Positions 1-5,224 of a DNA stretch of 8,223 nucleotides are shown here, piece after piece; positions within the stretch are counted from its first letter, which is position 1; every line of letters starts with the position of its first letter. Position numbers and translations under genes: made by a program. The notes beneath the pieces were generated by a model. That model worked only from the letters and a program-made list of their open reading frames with translations, was not told the origin of the DNA and did not search any database. The stretch comes from a bacterium (GTDB taxonomy: Bacteria > Babelota > Babeliae > Babelales > JABDEC01): contig CANKEI010000040.1 of assembly GCA_947481115.1 (NCBI GenBank), positions 1-8,223 on the forward strand, read 5' to 3'.

Positions 1-49
1 AAAATATTTTAGTTTAAAAAAATAAATTTATTTGTATTAGGAGAATTAG

Positions 50-739
50 ATGGCGATCACCAAAAAACAGATTATAACAGTGGCTGCTATTTTAGCCATA
101 GTGGGCTTTTTAAATTACATTGGAATTGCAGATTATGTTTCATTAGAAACGCTTAAAGCACATCGAGCGTATTTACAAAATCTAGTTCAAACCCATTATT
201 ACATGGCAGTGCTCTCTTACATGCTGACTTATATTACGATTGTGATCTCTACGGCGCCATTAGCCGCTGCATTTACAGTAACTGGCGGTTTTTTATTTGG
301 CGTATTGCCTGGTTTATTATACGCCACAGTGGCAGCTGTAATTGGGAGTTTGATTTCGTTTTTATTATTTAGGCACTTCTTGGGTCGCTGGTTGCAAACA
401 CGTTATGCTGACAGATTAGCTAAGTTTAATGCTAACATGGCTCGTTATGGCGTGAGTTTTATTTTGATTTTACATTTTGCGGCGATTATTCCATTTTCAG
501 TAATTAATATTTTGGTGGCGCTAACTAATGTACCAGTGACAACTTTCATCTGGACTACTGGCGTGGGAGTTTTCCCGAGTTTGTTAATTTTTAGTTTTAT
601 GGGTCGTGAATTAGGTCGCGTAAATTCGGCGTTGGAATTATTAACACCCGGGATTATTGGCGGGCTAAGTGTTTTAATTTTATTAGCTCTAGTGCCATTA
701 ATCTGGAATAAAATTAAAGAACATAAAATCGATTTTTAA
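50..739 (+). CDS. TVP38/TMEM64 (VTT/DedA-like) family membrane protein
   Basis: A 229-residue, very hydrophobic protein with about six membrane segments (roughly residues 7-25, 50-70, 80-108, 136-158, 165-187 and 200-220). It carries the family signature: GGFLFG at 79-84, followed by a small-residue-rich helix ending in FRHFLGR (107-113). A second half reads IIPFSVIN (146-153) and then a G-x-x-P helix ending in MGRELG (184-189). The VTT/SNARE-associated family is thought to act in the inner membrane in lipid transport or scrambling and membrane homeostasis; the substrate of this member cannot be told. The usual Arg before the P-x-x-P-like loop is replaced by His142 (LHFAAIIPF). The start is well supported, with AGGAG at 39-43 lying 6 nt before the ATG. 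Its stop overlaps that of the convergent dcd gene. The family call is confident; the function is not. Confidence 0.88.
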   Translation: MAITKKQIITVAAILAIVGFLNYIGIADYVSLETLKAHRAYLQNLVQTHYYMAVLSYMLTYITIVISTAPLAAAFTVTGGFLFGVLPGLLYATVAAVIGSLISFLLFRHFLGRWLQTRYADRLAKFNANMARYGVSFILILHFAAIIPFSVINILVALTNVPVTTFIWTTGVGVFPSLLIFSFMGRELGRVNSALELLTPGIIGGLSVLILLALVPLIWNKIKEHKIDF

Positions 740-1263
740 ATTTTTGGTTCAAAATCTTTATATAACATACTAGCTTGGACACTTTGGTTATCTTGATATT
801 TATTGCTTGTATATGGGCTATAGCTACCCTCAATGGTGTGATAAAAAATCTGGCAAATCTCGACATTAGGGTAAATTTTGATGGGCTGGATGCAGGAAAT
901 TTCGAGTGTCCAGAAACCATTAAAGCCGACATCGCCAAAGCCAGCAGTAATATGTACAAAGAGCCCTAGGCGACCAATCGATGAGCGGCCTTCGAGCATT
1001 GGGACATGTTTTAATGTCTTAGTATGTTCAACTGTGCGACCAAGATATAATTTATTTGGTTCTAGAATTAAGCCGTCAGCTGGAATAGTAATCGGGTGCG
1101 CTGGATTTTTTTGGCGCATATCTAGCAAGTTGTTATCGTAGACTAGCAGTTGTTCATGTAGTCTTAGATTATAACTATTGGCCCCAAGTTGTTGTTCTTT
1201 AAATGGCGTAATAAAAATATCTTGGTTTAGTAACTCACGAATTTTATGGCCTGATAGGATCAT
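736..1263 (-). CDS. dcd: dCTP deaminase
   Basis: A 175-residue protein of the trimeric dCTP deaminase/dUTPase superfamily, which deaminates dCTP to dUTP on the way to dTMP. The core motif EGRSSIGRLG is at residues 91-100, with the phosphate-binding Arg and Ser residues. It is followed by ITAGFGDVGFNGFWTLEI (105-122), where Glu121 matches the catalytic Glu of E. coli Dcd (E138 in the LEF context). The C-terminal KYQDNQ (155-160) matches the nucleotide-closing tail (KYQ-x-Q). It is slightly shorter than the E. coli enzyme (193). Whether it is monofunctional or also hydrolyses dUTP cannot be settled from these motifs. The start is supported by AAAGAGAG on the minus strand, 6 nt before the ATG. 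Repeat copy A begins only about 30 bp upstream, so the promoter probably lies within or beside the repeat. Confidence 0.93.
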   Translation of the reverse strand: MILSGHKIRELLNQDIFITPFKEQQLGANSYNLRLHEQLLVYDNNLLDMRQKNPAHPITIPADGLILEPNKLYLGRTVEHTKTLKHVPMLEGRSSIGRLGLFVHITAGFGDVGFNGFWTLEISCIQPIKIYPNVEICQIFYHTIEGSYSPYTSNKYQDNQSVQASMLYKDFEPKI

Positions 1264-1294
1264 GTTCAGCTCTCTTTTAGGTTTTTGGTATAAC

Positions 1295-1353
1295 TTGCAA
1301 CATCCCTTCCCTCGATTGAACTCGGGATAAACTCTCGGGATGAGCGAGAGAGG
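1295..1353 (+). repeat. Dispersed GC-rich palindromic repeat, copy A
   Basis: Same family as copies B (inverted) and C. In order it holds TTGCAACATCCC, CCTCGATTGAACTCGGGAT, an extra AAACTCTCGGGAT partial duplication, and GAGCGAGAGAGG. It is much richer in G+C than its surroundings. Compared with C it carries a TTCC insertion before CTCGA and the tandem duplication of CTCGGGAT. It lies just upstream of dcd. Confidence 0.7.
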
Positions 1354-1495
1354 ATGAATGTGAAAAAAGTTCTAATGGTTATTTTAACTATTAACTAATA
1401 TAATTTAACTTAAAATTAATTAATATCTCTTAAATTTGCTTGCTCAAAATTATCTAAAAGAGCTTTTCTGAAACTTCTCATATGTACTAACTTTT

Positions 1496-1550
1496 TTTCG
1501 CTCGTCCCGAGCGAAACGTAGTGTAGTCGAGGGATGTTGCGAGCACATGT
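1496..1550 (-). repeat. Dispersed GC-rich palindromic repeat, copy B
   Basis: Read on the minus strand it runs TGTGCTCGCAACATCCCTCGA, then CTACACTACG, then TTTCGCTCGGGACGAGCGAAA, matching copy C apart from an internal insertion. The last part is a perfect 9-bp stem (1496-1504 with 1508-1516) around a 3-nt loop. A separate 12-bp palindrome, AGCACATGTGCT, lies at 1542-1553 at the outer edge. The ATG at 1534 that would extend the rluB reading frame belongs to this repeat. Confidence 0.72.
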
Positions 1551-1593
1551 GCTAATTATTTTCAGGCAAACTATTAGTTTAGAAAGAAATTTA

Positions 1594-2358
1594 ATGTCTA
1601 AGATCTCCAAAATTAATACCACAGAAATTAATTCTCCAGAAGCCAATATTTCTGGCTCTAATAGCTCTGTTAGTGTGTATTTAGCCAAAGCTGGCATCTG
1701 TGCCCGTCGTAAAGCAGGCGATTTAGTTAAAGCTGGGCAAGTGACGGTTAACGACCAAGTAATTTTGGAACCGGGGTATAAGCTAAAAGTTGGCGATATA
1801 GTTAAATATTTGGGTAATATAATTAATTTTGATCAAAAAGTTTATCTACTTTTAAATAAACCAGCTGGTTATATTACTACAGTTTCTGATGATCTTAAAA
1901 GACCAACGATTTTTGATTTATTGGATAATAGTTTTAAAGCTAGATTATATCCTGTTGGTCGCTTAGACCGTGAAACAACTGGTTTGTTGGTTCTGACCAA
2001 CGACGGTGATTTAGCGCAAAGATTAGCACATCCTAAATATGAAATTGCTAAAACTTATTGTGTCACAGTGGATCGTGATTTTGCCGAAGCAGATTTTATA
2101 ACTCTAAAGACGGGTTTAGAATTAACCGATGGTTTTATTAAGCCAGATTTATTAGAATTTAAAAACTTAAAAGATCGTAAAAAATTATTGGTTGAGATTC
2201 ACAGTGGCCGCAATAGAATCGTACGGCGCATGTTTCAAGCTTTAGATTATACCGTCAGAAAATTAGAGCGCGTGCAATATGCTGGCTTAACATTAACTGA
2301 CCTAAAATCGGGCACCTGGCGCTATTTAACTGAAATTGAAATTAGTGGTCTTAAATAA
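1594..2358 (+). CDS. rluB: RsuA/RluB-family rRNA pseudouridine synthase
   Basis: A 254-residue protein that isomerises a uridine of rRNA to pseudouridine; RluB acts at position 2605 of E. coli 23S rRNA. An N-terminal S4 RNA-binding domain (about 28-72: VYLAKAGICARRKAGDLVKAGQVTVND) precedes the catalytic domain. This contains LLLNKPAGYITT (86-96), the catalytic motif GRLDRETTGLLVLTNDGD (122-139, Asp125 the nucleophile) and the C-terminal GRNRIVRRMFQAL (205-217). The closing block DLKSGTWRYLTEIEI resembles the RluB/RsuA C-terminus. The ATG at 1594 (MSKISKIN) is preferred because the upstream in-frame ATG at 1534 lies in repeat copy B, and the 20 residues between look like translated repeat and leader. 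A purine-rich AGAAAGAA precedes 1594 at about 4 nt. RluB is preferred over RsuA/RluE from overall motif style, without an alignment. Confidence 0.88.
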   Translation: MSKISKINTTEINSPEANISGSNSSVSVYLAKAGICARRKAGDLVKAGQVTVNDQVILEPGYKLKVGDIVKYLGNIINFDQKVYLLLNKPAGYITTVSDDLKRPTIFDLLDNSFKARLYPVGRLDRETTGLLVLTNDGDLAQRLAHPKYEIAKTYCVTVDRDFAEADFITLKTGLELTDGFIKPDLLEFKNLKDRKKLLVEIHSGRNRIVRRMFQALDYTVRKLERVQYAGLTLTDLKSGTWRYLTEIEISGLK

Positions 2359-2372
2359 TCACACTAGGTTTT

Positions 2373-2912
2373 TTAATAACCAAAAATATTACTATTTATA
2401 TACTCGATTACGCGATCAGCATCGGTAAGTAATCTAGCTCTGAGATAGTCATAATCTAGTCGCTTAGGGTCTTCGGTTAAATTCATAATAATATTATTAC
2501 CATCGGGCAATTTGTTGAGAGCTATTAGATCTTGAAGTAGTTGGTCAGCATCAGAGTTATCTAGATCTTCTGATATGTTTTCAATTAATTTACTAATTGT
2601 AGTAGCTATTAAATCTTGGTTATATGAATGGCGTTTGTCGGGGTGCGATAAAGTATGAATTGCTTTTTTGACCATTGGGCCCCAGCTTGGATTAGTAACT
2701 GCGAATTCACTAGCGCGATTAAAAGCTATTTTTAAGATTTCAGTTTTAGTTTGACTGTTGAATTGTTTGAGATTGTTGTCAGTTGCGCAGCCCAATACTT
2801 GATATAAATTTAGGCCGCTATTAGGGGTGTTTTCGAGATCGCAAGTTAGTACATTACAGTTATTTAATAGCAATAAAACTATCAGTATAGTTTTAAAATT
2901 AGATTTTAACAT
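2373..2912 (-). CDS. Secreted small protein with degenerate J-domain-like region
   Basis: A 179-residue protein with an N-terminal signal-type sequence: a Lys-containing n-region, then a hydrophobic core ILIVLLLL (9-16), then NNC and LTC. Cys19 could be lipidated, but NN-C is a poor lipobox, so ordinary export is as likely. Residues 35-99 follow a J-domain plan: NLYQVLG (35-41), helix II (TEILKIAFNRASEFA, 57-71) and AIHTLSHPDKRHSYN (84-98), which matches the A-x3-LSDPxKRxxYD end of helices III-IV. The diagnostic HPD between helices II and III is missing; TNPSW (73-77) stands there. The only HPD (90-92) lies in the helix IV position. Without HPD it should not stimulate DnaK. The rest is acidic and unrecognised. 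The second ATG is chosen because AAGGG lies 8 nt before it and only 2 nt before the upstream ATG at 2918. Convergent with rluB, 14 bp apart. Confidence 0.6.
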   Translation of the reverse strand: MLKSNFKTILIVLLLLNNCNVLTCDLENTPNSGLNLYQVLGCATDNNLKQFNSQTKTEILKIAFNRASEFAVTNPSWGPMVKKAIHTLSHPDKRHSYNQDLIATTISKLIENISEDLDNSDADQLLQDLIALNKLPDGNNIIMNLTEDPKRLDYDYLRARLLTDADRVIEYINSNIFGY

Positions 2913-2934
2913 GTGCATAGCCCTTAAATTATTT

Positions 2935-2962
2935 TAAATATTACGATTAATTATGATATCAA
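2935..2962 (-). promoter_or_regulatory. Candidate promoter of the J-like protein gene
   Basis: On the minus strand TTGATA (2962-2957) is followed, after 16 nt, by TATTTA (2940-2935), giving a short leader of roughly 15 nt with AAGGG before the chosen start. An inverted repeat of 7-bp arms (CCCTTAA 2921-2927 / TTAAGGG 2964-2970) brackets it. Chance matches are easy in AT-rich DNA. Confidence 0.35.
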
Positions 2963-2974
2963 CTTAAGGGTAGC

Positions 2975-3037
2975 ATGGTAAATTTATCAAAAGCTATAGT
3001 TTTAGCGTTTATGATATTTATTGGTTTAATTAAGTAG
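2975..3037 (+). CDS. 20-codon hydrophobic micro-ORF (signal-peptide-like)
   Basis: ATG to TAG encodes MVNLSKAIVLAFMIFIGLIK, a Lys followed by an unbroken hydrophobic stretch, as in the first 20 residues of an exported protein or a tiny membrane peptide. TTAAGGG lies 4 nt before the ATG, a usable but close ribosome-binding site. It faces the end of hicA and is divergent from the J-like gene, whose own leader also begins TTAAGGG and also encodes a signal-type sequence. It may be the remnant of a lost secreted-protein gene, a small membrane peptide, or chance. No homologue is recognised. Confidence 0.22.
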   Translation: MVNLSKAIVLAFMIFIGLIK

Positions 3038-3041
3038 TAAT

Positions 3042-3275
3042 CTATATCTTTTCTAGCAAGTTGCTAAAATCTTGTAAAGATAGACGAATGTCACGTAATA
3101 TGCTTCTAAGAAGCGGTCTGGATAAATCTCTACCGGGGTGATGAGGTACTGTTGTTGTACGGCCGTCAGGATGTTTGTAAAAAACGTGGCTACCTTTTTG
3201 TCTAATTTTTTGAAATCCCAGCGAGAATAATAAATATTCGACTTATTTTGCGCTTAGAATCTGTAGCTTGCTCAA
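3042..3275 (-). pseudogene. hicA: HicA mRNA-interferase toxin interrupted by an in-frame stop
   Basis: Reading from a TTG at 3275-3273, which overlaps the hicB stop as TTGA, the frame gives MSKLQILSAK, then TAA (3245-3243), then VEYLLFSLGFQKIRQKGSHVFYKHPDG and on through TVPHHPGRDLSRPLLRSILRDIRLSLQDFSNLLEKI to a TAG at 3044-3042. The product would be 77 residues, the normal HicA length. It has the dsRBD-like core, the catalytic His in GSH (codon 30), HPDGR and the LRSILR helix. Relatives usually read SAKE(V/L) here, so a single GAA-to-TAA change explains the stop. No good restart codon follows before the conserved LGF. HicA cleaves mRNA and is held by HicB. Everything downstream of the stop is well conserved, so the lesion is recent, a sequencing error, or read through. 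Confidence 0.8.
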
Positions 3276-3490
3276 ACTCGAACCTCTAATTGTTGTACGC
3301 CGATAAACTCAGGTAACGATTCACGCTCATCGATACTAAGTTCTTGTAGGCATAATTCTACGACTTCGTGTAAATTCCTTTGTAACTCATCTAGGGTTGC
3401 AGCTTGTGTGTGGGCACCGGGTATAGATGGCACCATAGCAACATAAAGTCCAGTTTCAACATCTCTTTCTATGTAGCATGTAACTTTCAT
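3272..3490 (-). CDS. hicB: HicB-family antitoxin
   Basis: A 72-residue protein with the compact HicB fold: MKVTCYIERDVETGLYVAMVPSIPGAHTQAATLDELQRNLHEVVELCLQEL. The Y-x-E-R-D...G-x-Y-V-A...PSIPG-x-x-TQ-x-x-T-x-x-E pattern is diagnostic of this family, the partially degraded RNase H-like antitoxin that neutralises HicA. No C-terminal ribbon-helix-helix or helix-turn-helix is present, so it is the short form; DNA binding, if any, is unexplained. The gene precedes hicA and overlaps its TTG start, so the two were translationally coupled. Because hicA carries a nonsense codon, HicB may now be an orphan antitoxin. The start ATG (3490-3488) is the only sensible one; its ribosome-binding site is weak. 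A TATAAT-like box and a palindrome lie upstream. Confidence 0.87.
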   Translation of the reverse strand: MKVTCYIERDVETGLYVAMVPSIPGAHTQAATLDELQRNLHEVVELCLQELSIDERESLPEFIGVQQLEVRV

Positions 3491-3493
3491 AAG

Positions 3494-3507
3494 TGAATCT
3501 CGATTCA
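3494..3507. promoter_or_regulatory. Palindrome upstream of hicB, possible operator
   Basis: TGAATC-TC-GATTCA is an inverted repeat of 6-bp arms with a 2-nt spacer, starting 4 bp upstream of the hicB start codon. Toxin-antitoxin operons are commonly autoregulated at such sites. The short HicB here has no visible DNA-binding domain, so the link is only positional. Confidence 0.3.
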
Positions 3508-3543
3508 GAATATTAATTTTACAACTGTTTTCAGACTAGTATG

Positions 3544-3549
3544 ATTATA
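3544..3549 (-). promoter_or_regulatory. Candidate -10 box for hicBA
   Basis: A perfect TATAAT on the minus strand, about 53 nt before the hicB start. No convincing -35 sits at 16-18 nt (the nearest are TACAAG and TTTACA), so the support is modest in DNA this AT-rich. Confidence 0.3.
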
Positions 3550-3580
3550 TACTCTTATTCTTGAAAACTTGTAAATATTT

Positions 3581-4546
3581 TTAATTTACTGTGACAACAG
3601 AATCAGTATTATTAGTGCTATTTTCAGGATCACTGATTACACCAAGTTTAATTAATTCAGCTTTAGTAGTTTCAGCGTCAGTATGCACAAAAGAGTTGGC
3701 CCAGCCAGCAGCATGCGCAGCTGCGATATTTTCGGGTTGATCGTCAATTAAAATACAATCGGCTGGATCGAGCTTATATTTATCAGTTGCGTAATTATAA
3801 ATTTCAGGCTCTGGTTTCATAAAACCGGTATTACCTGAAAAAATAATCTTGTCGCGTTCAAAATTTTCAAATAGCTCTGGCTTATCAGCGATTAGCTGAT
3901 CGCATGACTCTTTATCCCAATTTGATAAAATTAGTAATTCACAGTTATTAGCTTGTTTACAAGCACGCACCAATTCTAACATTTTAGGATTAACTTCTTG
4001 AATTTGCACTAAATTTTCTGGCAGCAAACAGCGTAAAGCGCCTTTGACCATTTGGCGGGCACTGTTATTAGAATTATGATATTTTACGAAGTAATCTGCT
4101 AATAAATCACAATCAGCACATGCCGCATTAACCATTTCGGTAGCGGTTTTTTCGCCCTTCATAATTTCGCGCATATCTAATGGCATCGGTAAATTACGAT
4201 GTTTAGCAGCAGTATGCGGTGGGTTACCTCGTCTAAAATCCATAAATTCGAACATCACTTGTTGCGTATCAGCTGGATCAAAACCGCGTTTTAAGATTTT
4301 ATAGGCTAAAAAACGGGCAATACTATTACTTAAACCTACGATAGGGGTAGCCTTTTTACGGCTAGTCTGGAGGGTCACATCCCCTAAATCCCAAATAATT
4401 ACTGGTTTGTGGTTAATTTTAATATTTTGAGTATGACTAGTAGCAATTAAAACTAGTGTAGCGATACTGGCTAAAATCAGCCCAGCTAGGGTAAAAAAGA
4501 GTAAATTTTTAGATTTTATGGCTTGGTTTATAGATTTGATAAACAC
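3581..4546 (-). CDS. Membrane-anchored HAD-superfamily (HAD-IA-like) hydrolase
   Basis: A 321-residue protein with a short basic start and one membrane segment (about 15-35), followed by a full HAD domain, so the catalytic part probably lies outside the cytoplasm, either anchored or released. HAD motifs: I = IIWDLGDVTL (Asp53 the presumed nucleophile), II = LILSNWD (Ser208), III = Lys244 in FMKPEPEIY, IV = ILIDDQPENI (Asp268, Asp269). Motif I is DLGDV, with Gly in place of the usual second Asp, as in YihX-type phosphatases (DLGNV). The large cap (about 75-175) is helical and Cys-containing. The substrate is unknown; small phosphate esters are the family norm. The start is GTG (4546-4544) with a strong GGAGGT 8 nt upstream. 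The C-terminal Asn/Thr/Ser tail is unstructured. Transcription probably starts from the TTGACA promoter at 4596-4623. Confidence 0.82.
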   Translation of the reverse strand: MFIKSINQAIKSKNLLFFTLAGLILASIATLVLIATSHTQNIKINHKPVIIWDLGDVTLQTSRKKATPIVGLSNSIARFLAYKILKRGFDPADTQQVMFEFMDFRRGNPPHTAAKHRNLPMPLDMREIMKGEKTATEMVNAACADCDLLADYFVKYHNSNNSARQMVKGALRCLLPENLVQIQEVNPKMLELVRACKQANNCELLILSNWDKESCDQLIADKPELFENFERDKIIFSGNTGFMKPEPEIYNYATDKYKLDPADCILIDDQPENIAAAHAAGWANSFVHTDAETTKAELIKLGVISDPENSTNNTDSVVTVN

Positions 4547-4567
4547 GTTTGGTAACCTCCGTTAACC

Positions 4568-4584
4568 CTGAAAACTGCTTTCAG
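4568..4584. other. Hairpin in the HAD gene leader
   Basis: CTGAAA-ACTGC-TTTCAG forms a perfect 6-bp stem with a 5-nt loop, between the proposed transcription start and the ribosome-binding site of the HAD gene. No T-run follows on the minus strand, so it is not an obvious terminator. Its function is unknown. Confidence 0.35.
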
Positions 4585-4595
4585 AGCTTGTTTTT

Positions 4596-4623
4596 AGTTT
4601 AAATATAGGGGGGTAATTGTCAA
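4596..4623 (-). promoter_or_regulatory. Sigma70-type promoter of the HAD gene
   Basis: On the minus strand a perfect TTGACA (4623-4618) is followed, after 16 nt that include six C residues, by TAAACT (4601-4596). The predicted start is near 4589, giving a leader of about 43 nt with a hairpin and the GGAGGT site. The -35 overlaps the presumed 5' end of the divergent 6S RNA. Confidence 0.48.
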
Positions 4624-4768
4624 ACGGTATGGGTTAGGCCCGAGAAGGGCTTATGATTCGATACTTCTAGCTGATGCCGAGAACTCCCGACTTCGTCAAG
4701 ACTGCGACGGACAGGCACTATGAACGTACTGGGTAGGCCTGTGTATTTTGCTAACCCGGAGTTTATGC
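4621..4768 (+). ncRNA. ssrS: 6S RNA (putative)
   Basis: This non-coding gap is G+C-richer than its flanks and has long-range pairing: GGGTTAG (4631-4637) with CTAACCC (4751-4757), extended by AAAC (4622-4625) with GTTT (4761-4764), plus an inner TGCC (4675-4678) with GGCA (4714-4717). The segment AAGACTGCGACGGACA (4698-4713) followed by GCACTATGAAC closely resembles the most conserved part of E. coli 6S RNA as I remember it (AAAACUGCGACGACAC...UUGAAC). The preceding CCGAGAA also has a counterpart there. 6S RNA mimics an open promoter and sequesters sigma70 RNA polymerase in stationary phase. The total of about 130-150 nt is short beside the E. coli 184 nt. A GCCC-GAGAA-GGGC hairpin (4638-4650) on the 5' side is unusual. 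Ends are approximate; I see no clear promoter or terminator. Confidence 0.68.
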
Positions 4769-4833
4769 TATTCTAAAGTTTAATTAAGCTGAATTTGCGA
4801 ATTTAAGATATGTTCGTTTTGGGGTTTTAACTT

Positions 4834-5199
4834 ATGTTCGATTTATACCAAGCTGATCTTATGGATCATTATCAACGTCCCAGAAATAAGGGTGTCTTAG
4901 AGTTAGCTAATTTTCAGACTGCAGAGCACAATCCGTCTTGTGGTGACTATATTAGTTTTACGGCTCAGATAGATCCAGTGAGCGGTGTAATTAACCAAAT
5001 TAAATTTGAGGGGCGGGGTTGTGTGATTAGCTTGGCAACAGCTTCGAAACTAACTGAACTATTATTAAATCAAAATTTTAATTATATTGCGCAAATTACT
5101 CCTGAAGATATCTTAAAATTAGTGGGTGTGACTTTGGGGCCCACAAGATTAAGATGTGCTTTATTATCACTAGAAGCTTTGCAGAAAACGTTGAAATAA
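4834..5199 (+). CDS. SufU/IscU-type iron-sulfur cluster scaffold
   Basis: A 121-residue NifU-N/IscU-fold protein. The three ligand cysteines are present in their family settings: Cys36 with Asp38 in HNPSCGD (32-38), Cys63 in GRGCVIS (60-66) and Cys108 in RLRCALLSLEAL (105-116). The opening LYQADLMDHYQRPRNKGVL matches the SufU start (LY-x-x-x-x-DHY-x-x-PRN-x-G). It lacks an insertion between the second and third cysteines that, as I recall, is typical of SufU, so its length is nearer IscU while its motifs look SufU-like. It would receive sulfur from a SufS/IscS desulfurase and pass on a cluster or sulfur. No sufB, sufC, sufD, sufS or iscS is in the window. The start has GGGG at 4821-4824, 9 nt upstream. 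It follows the 6S RNA directly and leads a rightward run with nurA and the AAA gene. Confidence 0.88.
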   Translation: MFDLYQADLMDHYQRPRNKGVLELANFQTAEHNPSCGDYISFTAQIDPVSGVINQIKFEGRGCVISLATASKLTELLLNQNFNYIAQITPEDILKLVGVTLGPTRLRCALLSLEALQKTLK

Positions 5200-5224
5200 A
5201 TAATTTTTTATAATTATAAAATGC

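Larger units (their letters stand above)
1295..1550. mobile_element. Possible MITE-like unit with inverted repeat ends (no ORF)
   Basis: Copies A and B of the GC-rich repeat face each other in opposite orientation, so this stretch has inverted ends: TTGCAACATCCC at the left, and its complement GGGATGTTGC near the right. Each is followed inward by a CTCGA-type segment and a CTCGGGA(T/C)GAGCG palindrome. The core (about 1354-1490) is AT-rich, contains no credible ORF and shows no RNA gene that I recognise. I see no clear target-site duplication. This could equally be two independent insertions of a short palindromic repeat, so the mobile-unit reading is inference only. With its flanks, this entry accounts for the whole dcd-rluB intergenic region. 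Confidence 0.3.

Noticed and set aside
714..969. Short ORFs on both strands over the dcd 3' end (81 aa minus, 64 aa plus)
   Set aside because: They overlap the strongly supported dcd frame, have no ribosome-binding site or family features, and read as composition shadows.
878..1141. 87-aa plus-strand ORF opposite dcd
   Set aside because: Antisense to the conserved dCTP deaminase core; no recognisable motifs.
1416..1697. 93-aa minus-strand ORF over the rluB start and repeat B
   Set aside because: Spans the repeat, is antisense to the rluB N-terminus, and has no start signal or family resemblance.
2359..2381. Possible bidirectional terminator between rluB and the J-like gene
   Set aside because: Only a 4-bp GGTT/AACC pairing around a T-run; too weak to call.
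3042..3275. Frameshift explanation for the broken hicA
   Set aside because: An initial reading suggested a +1 shift near 3243-3250, but the TTG-initiated frame aligns with HicA on both sides of the TAA without any shift, so a simple nonsense change is the better explanation.
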